Source of the DNA: Mycobacterium sp.
GTDB lineage: Bacteria > Actinomycetota > Actinomycetes > Mycobacteriales > Mycobacteriaceae
Assembly: GCA_018500005.2 (NCBI GenBank)
Contig: JAHBAP020000601.1
Span: 1-5,287, forward strand
DNA length: 5,287 nucleotides
Direction of reading: 5' to 3'
Shown here: in pieces, positions 1 through 5,287 of the stretch
Numbering within the stretch: position 1 is the first letter of the stretch
Layout of the letters: each line of letters starts with the position of its first letter
Made by a program: the position numbers and the translations under genes
The notes under the pieces: model-generated
What the model was told of the DNA's origin: nothing
The model's input: the letters and a program-made list of their open reading frames with translations, nothing else
Database searches by the model: none

Positions 1-1368
<1,368 letters not shown>

Positions 1369-1541
1369 CAAGCATTCGCCCCCGCGGGGCCCCGTCCTTC
1401 CATATGGGCTGCACTGCAGTCTTCAAGGCTACCGCTACCCAGGAGTCGGACGGACCCCTGCGGGTTTCCGTCACCGAATGGTTCTCTGCGCTTTCCATCG
1501 GGTCACGGCCGTCCCGGGCTGTCTGTGCTTGGGTGAAGACC
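1369..1541. promoter_or_regulatory. Divergent intergenic region between ftsH and the epoxide hydrolase gene
   Basis: This 173-nt stretch separates the two divergent starts and must hold whatever promoters are local to them. Toward ftsH, the minus strand has one mycobacterial -10-type hexamer, TAGCCT (bases 1431 to 1426), which would predict a start near 1419 and a leader of about 50 nt; no convincing -35 box accompanies it, so it could be chance. Near the ftsH start lies a 10-bp perfect palindrome, CCCCGCGGGG (1380-1389), overlapping GGGGCCCC (1386-1393), next to the weak ribosome-binding candidate. Toward the hydrolase I found no clear -10 hexamer at a sensible distance. Open frames run through this region on both strands, but their residues do not resemble either flanking family. 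Confidence 0.45.
1532..1536 (+). promoter_or_regulatory. Ribosome-binding site candidate deciding the epoxide hydrolase start
   Basis: GGTGA matches the 3' part of the Shine-Dalgarno consensus and ends 5 nt before the GTG at 1542, suitable spacing for that part of the consensus. The competing in-frame GTG at 1533 overlaps this motif and has no purine-rich sequence before it. The ATG at 1404 would add 46 residues unlike the family. Confidence 0.4.
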
Positions 1542-2504
1542 GTGGTCAAGTCCTCGTCGGTCGATGTCAACGGCGTCCGATTGCGGGTGTTCGAGGCCGG
1601 TCCGGCCGACGGCCCGCTGGTGATCCTGGCGCACGGCTTCCCCGAACTGGCTTTTTCCTGGCGCCATCAGATACCGGCCCTGGCGGCGGCCGGATACCGG
1701 GTGCTGGCTCCCGACCAGCGCGGTTACGGCGGATCGTCTCGGCCGGAGGCCGTCGAGGCCTACGACATCACGGCCCTGACCGGCGACCTGACCGGCCTCA
1801 TGGATACGGCGGGAGCCGAGCGCGCGGCCCTCATCGGGCATGACTGGGGCGCGGTCGTGGCCTGGAGCACACCCTTACTCCACCCGGACCGGGTCGCTGC
1901 CGTCGCCGGACTGAGCGTGCCACCGGTGCCCAGACCCCTCACTGCACCCACCGATGCCTTCCGGCGAATCTTCGGTGACAGCTTCTTTTACATCCTGTAT
2001 TTCCAGGAGCCCGGGGTCGCCGACGCCGAGATGGACGCCGATCCGCGCCGGGCCATGCGCCGGATATTGGCCGGTATGGCGGCACCCCGCGACGAGGCCG
2101 AGGCACTGCGGATGCTGGCCCCCGGTCCGGCGGGATTCATCGAGCGGCTTGCCGAACCGGAGGCGGCGCCGGACTGGCTCAGCGCCGAGGCGCTCGACCA
2201 CTATGTCACCGAGTTCGGCCGCACCGGTTTCACCGGAGCGCTGAACTGGTACCGCAACTTCGACCGCAACTGGCAGATCATGGGTAACCCCGCCGCCCAC
2301 ACCATCGATGTTCCGGCCCTTTTCGTAGGCGGCACGGCCGATCCGGTGCTGAACTTCACCAGGATCGACCGGGCCCGCGAAGTCGCCAAAGGCCCCTACC
2401 GCCAGGTCATGCTCGACGGGGCCGGGCACTGGATTCAACAGGAACGCCCCGGGGAGATCAACGCCGAACTGCTGAAGTTCCTGGCGCAGGTGCAGTGGCC
2501 GTGA
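1542..2504 (+). CDS. ephA: EphA-type epoxide hydrolase (alpha/beta hydrolase fold)
   Basis: Soluble epoxide hydrolases open epoxides to vicinal diols through an ester intermediate on an aspartate; EphA is one of several mycobacterial paralogues, and its natural substrate is unknown. Residues, with the GTG at 1542 as 1: oxyanion-hole motif HGFPE at 31-35; nucleophile D101 in GHDWGA; cap-domain tyrosines, Y150 or Y153 in FFYILYFQEPG and Y237 in NWYRN, which activate the epoxide oxygen; acid D267 in GTADP; catalytic H296 in GAGHW. All catalytic residues are present. The 320-residue product matches M. tuberculosis EphA (about 322) throughout. The start was chosen from the GGTGA motif and family length; GTG 1533 is the alternative, and ATG 1404 is unlikely. 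There is no signal peptide, so it should be cytosolic. lpqG follows after 16 nt on the same strand, so co-transcription is possible. The cap tyrosines argue against a haloalkane dehalogenase. Confidence 0.93.
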   Translation: MVKSSSVDVNGVRLRVFEAGPADGPLVILAHGFPELAFSWRHQIPALAAAGYRVLAPDQRGYGGSSRPEAVEAYDITALTGDLTGLMDTAGAERAALIGHDWGAVVAWSTPLLHPDRVAAVAGLSVPPVPRPLTAPTDAFRRIFGDSFFYILYFQEPGVADAEMDADPRRAMRRILAGMAAPRDEAEALRMLAPGPAGFIERLAEPEAAPDWLSAEALDHYVTEFGRTGFTGALNWYRNFDRNWQIMGNPAAHTIDVPALFVGGTADPVLNFTRIDRAREVAKGPYRQVMLDGAGHWIQQERPGEINAELLKFLAQVQWP

Positions 2505-2509
2505 CGCGT

Positions 2510-2515
2510 TACCGT
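2510..2515 (+). promoter_or_regulatory. Possible -10 hexamer for a leaderless lpqG transcript
   Basis: TACCGT fits the mycobacterial TANNNT -10 pattern and ends 5 nt before the A of the lpqG ATG, so transcription could begin at or next to the start codon. No Shine-Dalgarno sequence lies at normal distance; the nearest purine-rich stretch, around 2488-2492, is about 30 nt away. Leaderless mRNAs are common in mycobacteria. The spacing is slightly short and a six-base match can be chance. Confidence 0.25.
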
Positions 2516-2520
2516 GTCTC

Positions 2521-3222
2521 ATGCTCACGCCCCGCATCGCCGCGCTTCTGATCGCCCCCGTCGCCGCCGCGGCACTGGCCGGTTGCGATTCCGCTCCGCC
2601 GGCCCAGAGCGGTGCGCGACAGGTGACAGTCGTGGGTTCGGGCAAAGTTCAGGGAACACCGGACACCGTTACCGCCGACGTGGGTATCGAGGTGGTCGCT
2701 CCCGACGCGACGGCGGCGATGAACCAGGCAAGCGATCGCCAGAAGGCGGTGATCGACGCGCTGACCGGACGCGGGTTCGATGCCAAGGACATCCGGACCA
2801 CGACGTTGACCGTCCAACCCCAGTTGGGCGACAACGCGGTCGTGACCGGCTACCGGGCCACCAACGACATCAGCGTGACGATGCGCGAACTCGACGCCGC
2901 CCCCGAGACGCTGGCGACCGTCGTCAACATCGGCGGTAACGCCGCGCGAATCAATTCGGTGACCTTCTCGATCGAGAATGACTCGCAGATGGTCAGCGAC
3001 GCCAGGGCGAAGGCCTTCGAGGACGCCAAGGATCGGGCCCAGCAGTATGCCGACCTTTCCGGGCTCGCACTCGGGAAGATCCTCTCGATCTCCGAAGCGC
3101 CGGAAGCCAATCCGCCCCGCCCGATGCCGGCTCCCCCGGGCGCGATGGCCGCGGCCGTTCCGCTGCAGCCCGGCGAGCAGACCGTCAGCTTCGCGGTGAC
3201 CGCGATCTGGGAACTGAACTGA
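2521..3222 (+). CDS. lpqG: LpqG-type lipoprotein with SIMPL (DUF541) domain
   Basis: The 233-residue product is a predicted membrane-anchored lipoprotein facing the periplasm or cell wall. A short n-region with Arg5, a hydrophobic stretch to about residue 18 and the lipobox LAGC (19-22) mark a signal peptide; Cys22, the only cysteine, would be lipidated. Mature residues from about 33 to the end form a SIMPL/DUF541 domain, starting with VTVVGSGKVQGTPDT and ending with VSFAVTAIWELN, the latter typical of this family. A proline-rich stretch at about 194-207 interrupts the C-terminal part. Length and sequence agree with M. tuberculosis LpqG (about 240 residues). The biochemical function of SIMPL proteins is not settled, and nothing here adds a specific one. 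It follows the epoxide hydrolase gene by 16 nt and may be co-transcribed, but a leaderless start of its own is possible. It ends tail-to-tail with hpt. The ATG at 2521 is chosen because it gives an ideal signal peptide. Confidence 0.92.
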   Translation: MLTPRIAALLIAPVAAAALAGCDSAPPAQSGARQVTVVGSGKVQGTPDTVTADVGIEVVAPDATAAMNQASDRQKAVIDALTGRGFDAKDIRTTTLTVQPQLGDNAVVTGYRATNDISVTMRELDAAPETLATVVNIGGNAARINSVTFSIENDSQMVSDARAKAFEDAKDRAQQYADLSGLALGKILSISEAPEANPPRPMPAPPGAMAAAVPLQPGEQTVSFAVTAIWELN

Positions 3223-3243
3223 CGAGCTGTCGCCCCAACGAGC
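3223..3243. other. Convergent gap between lpqG and hpt, no clear terminator
   Basis: Only 21 nt separate the two stop codons. The sequence has CGAGCT twice (3223-3228 and 3239-3244). GAGCT (3224-3228) can pair with AGCTC (3241-3245) as a 5-bp stem with a 12-nt loop reaching into the hpt stop codon. The stem is short and lacks a T-tract on either strand, so I do not call an intrinsic terminator. Confidence 0.5.
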
Positions 3244-3819
3244 TCAGGTGACCGGCTCGTAGACCTTGGGCTCCAAAGTCCCGATATAGGGCAGGTCGCG
3301 GTAGCGCTCGGCGTAATCCAGTCCGTAACCCACGACGAAATCGTTGGGGATGTCGAATCCGACATAGGCGATATCGACGTCGGTGCGGACCGCGTCCGGT
3401 TTGCGCAGCAGCGTGCACACCCGCAACGACTTCGGCTGACGGGTGGCCAGATTGCGCAGCAGCCACGTCAGGGTCAGACCCGAGTCGACGATGTCCTCGA
3501 CGATGAGAACGTCCCGGCCGGCGATGTCGCGGTCGAGGTCCTTGAGGATGCGGACCACCCCGGAGGAGGAGGTGGAGGACCCGTAGGAACTGACGGCCAT
3601 GAACTCCAACTGGGTCGGCACGGGGATGGCGCGGGCCAGATCGGTCACGAACATGACCGCACCCTTGAGCACGGTGACCAGGAGGAGGTCCTCGTTGGTG
3701 GCGGCGTAGTCGCGTCCCAACTCCGCAGCGAGTTCGCAGGTTCGCGCCTGGATCTGCGCTTCGGACACCAGGACCGATTTGATGTCCCCGGGATACAGCT
3801 CGTTAGCCGACACGCCCAC
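3244..3819 (-). CDS. hpt: Hypoxanthine(-guanine) phosphoribosyltransferase
   Basis: Hpt salvages purines in the cytoplasm by joining hypoxanthine or guanine to PRPP, giving IMP or GMP and pyrophosphate. With the GTG at 3819 as residue 1, the 191-residue protein shows LKG at 51-53 (pyrophosphate-binding loop), the flexible loop [11 protein letters not shown] at 77-87, the PRPP signature [10 protein letters not shown] at 107-116 with E108, D109 and catalytic-base D112, purine-contact K140 and the LDY segment with D168. All key residues of the class I phosphoribosyltransferase fold are present. The start follows M. tuberculosis Hpt, which also begins VGV; GTG 3813 is an alternative. A G-rich GGGGTG lies about 14 nt upstream of 3819, and the reading frame stays open into tilS but with unrelated residues. 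The gap to tilS is 29 nt, so the two are very likely one transcript. The N-terminus is shorter than in M. tuberculosis, which has an extra segment before ELYPGDI. Confidence 0.95.
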   Translation of the reverse strand: MGVSANELYPGDIKSVLVSEAQIQARTCELAAELGRDYAATNEDLLLVTVLKGAVMFVTDLARAIPVPTQLEFMAVSSYGSSTSSSGVVRILKDLDRDIAGRDVLIVEDIVDSGLTLTWLLRNLATRQPKSLRVCTLLRKPDAVRTDVDIAYVGFDIPNDFVVGYGLDYAERYRDLPYIGTLEPKVYEPVT

Positions 3820-3848
3820 AGCGTGCCATGCCGCACCCCGCAGGACAA

Positions 3849-4817
3849 TCAGACCGGCCCGGCTCGAAGGCCCAGCACGCCACCGCAACGTTCCGCGAAC
3901 AACCGGGTTCGCGGCCTGCGGCAACCGATCGCCACCCCGCCCTGGCCGCGCCAGACCGTCACCAGGGCGTCCACCGAGCGGATCTGAAGATCGGTCAGTC
4001 CGATGGCCCCGCCGGACTGCAGCCATAATCGAATCACTCTCCGTCGCAACGCATCTGGAAGCTCAGAGATTTCCGCGACCGCAAGGCCCTCGGGGGCCGG
4101 CGCCGCCCGCGTCAGGGCATCACGGGCCAGTGCGTCGAGGGCCTCGGTGTCCTCCCGCAGCGCAGTGGCCGTCCGCGCCAGCGCCTCGGCCACCCCACCG
4201 CCGAGCACATCTTCCAACAGGGGCAGGACCTCGGTGCGCAGTCGCACCCGGGTGAATCGCGGGTCGATGTTGTGCGGATCGTCCCAGACCTGCAGACCCG
4301 CCTCGGCACACACCTCGTGGGTGGTGCGCCGGCGCACGTCGAGCAGTGGGCGAAACCACGGCGGATCGCCGGGCCGCATCCCGGCAATCGACCGGGCACC
4401 CGAGCCCCGGCCCAAGCCGAGCAGCACCGTCTCGGCCTGATCGTCGAGGGTGTGGGCCAGCAGCACGGGGGCCTCGCCGCGCGCCCCCTGCAGTGCGGCG
4501 TACCGAGCGCTGCGCGCGGCGGCTTCCGGGCCGCCGCCGGTCCCGACCTCGACGCGCAGGACGGTCGCCGCGACGCAGCCCAGGCGCAACGCCTGCCCTC
4601 GCGCGGTCTCCGCGACCTGCGCCGATGCCGATTGCAGGCCGTGGTCGACGATCAGCGCGGTGGTCGGCCTTACCAGTGCGGCCGCCGCCGTCAGGGCAAG
4701 CGAATCCGGGCCGCCGGAAAGAGCCACGCACCACTCTTCGGCGTCGCCGAGCCAGGTGGCGGCGAAACCGGCGACCTTCGCGCGCAGTGCGGTTAGAGCA
4801 GGACCCGGTCGATCCAC
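3849..4817 (-). CDS. tilS: tRNA(Ile)-lysidine synthase TilS, short form
   Basis: TilS uses ATP and lysine to convert C34 of the CAU-anticodon tRNA-Ile to lysidine, so that the tRNA reads AUA and is charged with isoleucine; it is normally essential. With the GTG at 4817 as residue 1, the 322-residue product has the PP-loop SGGPDS at 34-39, IVDHGLQ (DHG at 58-60), HTLDDQAET at 122-130, and [14 protein letters not shown] at 134-147. After the N-terminal catalytic domain comes a helical substrate-binding region ([18 protein letters not shown] and onward). The protein stops there, as in M. tuberculosis (about 323 residues), and lacks the extra C-terminal domain of the E. coli enzyme (about 430). 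The start is chosen because [12 protein letters not shown] aligns with the M. tuberculosis N-terminus; an ATG at 4871 would add 18 residues. No Shine-Dalgarno precedes 4817, and the gene overlaps the preceding stop codon by 25 nt, suggesting translational coupling. Confidence 0.94.
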   Translation of the reverse strand: MDRPGPALTALRAKVAGFAATWLGDAEEWCVALSGGPDSLALTAAAALVRPTTALIVDHGLQSASAQVAETARGQALRLGCVAATVLRVEVGTGGGPEAAARSARYAALQGARGEAPVLLAHTLDDQAETVLLGLGRGSGARSIAGMRPGDPPWFRPLLDVRRRTTHEVCAEAGLQVWDDPHNIDPRFTRVRLRTEVLPLLEDVLGGGVAEALARTATALREDTEALDALARDALTRAAPAPEGLAVAEISELPDALRRRVIRLWLQSGGAIGLTDLQIRSVDALVTVWRGQGGVAIGCRRPRTRLFAERCGGVLGLRAGPV

Positions 4818-5287
4818 CGCTGGGGATTTTCGATCTCGTAGGGCAGGGGCAGCGTGCCGGGCCCGGACCACACCGTGTTGAACCGCTCCATGCCGACCCG
4901 TTTGACCACCTGATCGACGAATGCCCGACCGCGGGTGTATTGGCTCATCTTGGCGTCGACACCGAGCAGCGCACGCAGCAGACGTTGCAGCGGTGGGTGT
5001 TTACGCTCCCGCCGATCATCGAAGCGCCGCCTGATGAGGTTGACCGACGGGACCACAGACGGCCCGACGGCGTCCATCACATAATCGGCGTGCCCCTCGA
5101 GCAGTGTGCCCAGCACGAGGAGTTGATCCAGTGCCTCACGCTGCTGCTCGGATTGCACCGCGCGCATCAGGCCGAGCACACCGGCGTGGTTCGGATCGGG
5201 GTTGCGGCGATCCCGGACGAACTCAGCCAATCTTGCGAGAACCTGACCGATGTCGTCATCACGCTCCGATGTCAGCACGGCCAACGC
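4793..5287 (-). CDS. Zincin-like metallopeptidase family protein (DUF2342, Rv3626c-like), 5'-truncated by window edge
   Basis: The last 164 codons and TAA stop of a gene whose beginning lies past the right edge. The frame is open through 5287, so the TTG at 5284 is an internal leucine codon, not a start. Visible features are EGHADYVMDAVG (E at 5096-5098, H at 5090-5092), a conserved downstream metal-site-like motif of the zincin-like DUF2342 family, and the family's usual C-terminus: KMSQYTRGRAFVDQVV, then [20 protein letters not shown]. The HExxH motif expected in the N-terminal half is not in the window, so catalytic competence cannot be judged. The M. tuberculosis relative is about 350 residues. 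No signal peptide or membrane segment is visible in this part. The gene lies directly upstream of tilS and overlaps it by 25 nt, so it is probably in the same operon. The family's substrate is unknown; peptidase activity is inferred from the fold. Confidence 0.88.
   Translation of the reverse strand, partial: ALAVLTSERDDDIGQVLARLAEFVRDRRNPDPNHAGVLGLMRAVQSEQQREALDQLLVLGTLLEGHADYVMDAVGPSVVPSVNLIRRRFDDRRERKHPPLQRLLRALLGVDAKMSQYTRGRAFVDQVVKRVGMERFNTVWSGPGTLPLPYEIENPQRWIDRVLL

Noticed and set aside
1426..1431. TAGCCT on the minus strand as a definite ftsH -10 box
   Set aside because: The hexamer fits TANNNT, but no -35 element was found at 16-18 nt and such matches occur often by chance, so it is only mentioned under the intergenic region.
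1875..2645. 256-codon minus-strand open frame across ephA and the lpqG start
   Set aside because: It is an antisense shadow of a clearly conserved hydrolase; no recognisable domain and it crosses two real genes.
3224..3245. Possible bidirectional intrinsic terminator between lpqG and hpt
   Set aside because: The stem is only 5 bp with a 12-nt loop and there is no T-tract on either strand.
3820..4026. Upstream extension of the hpt frame to an ATG at 4026
   Set aside because: The extra 69 residues overlap the conserved end of tilS and do not resemble phosphoribosyltransferases; the first plausible start with family-like sequence is the GTG at 3819.
3779..4881. Several plus-strand open frames of 66-174 codons opposite tilS and the hpt start
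   Set aside because: They have the Arg/Pro/Ala-rich composition typical of shadow frames in high-GC DNA, and both minus-strand genes have all their catalytic motifs.
5282..5284. TTG as start of the metallopeptidase gene
   Set aside because: The frame stays open to the window edge and the family is about twice this length, so the true start lies outside.

Overview
The window is a compact, high-GC chromosomal housekeeping region from an actinobacterium, almost certainly a mycobacterium (Mycobacterium or Mycolicibacterium type). Evidence is the GTG starts, GC-rich third positions, and close recalled similarity and shared order with the M. tuberculosis genes ftsH, ephA, lpqG, hpt, tilS and Rv3626c. 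No database search was run; species level cannot be fixed.

Layout: (1) 1-1368, minus strand, the N-terminal 456 codons of the membrane protease FtsH; its C-terminus lies beyond the left edge. (2) 1369-1541, a divergent intergenic region. (3) 1542-2504 and 2521-3222, plus strand, an EphA-type epoxide hydrolase followed after 16 nt by an LpqG-type SIMPL-domain lipoprotein. (4) 3223-3243, a 21-nt convergent gap. (5) 3244-5287, minus strand, a tight operon transcribed right to left: the end of a zincin-like metallopeptidase gene (Rv3626c family), tilS overlapping it by 25 nt, then hpt 29 nt further on.

In many Gram-positive bacteria tilS, hpt and ftsH are adjacent and co-oriented. Here that order and orientation persist, but the ephA-lpqG pair lies between hpt and ftsH on the opposite strand, so ftsH probably uses its own promoter in the divergent region. 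In M. tuberculosis an ESX/PE/PPE gene block lies between ephA and lpqG; here only 16 nt separate them, the arrangement expected without that block.

Functionally the genes cover membrane protein quality control (FtsH), hydrolysis of epoxides (EphA), a cell-envelope lipoprotein of unknown role (LpqG), purine salvage (Hpt), decoding of AUA codons (TilS) and a poorly characterised peptidase-like protein. I saw no RNA gene, CRISPR array, mobile element, phage sequence or clear new system. The points worth attention are arrangement, start sites and small regulatory signals.
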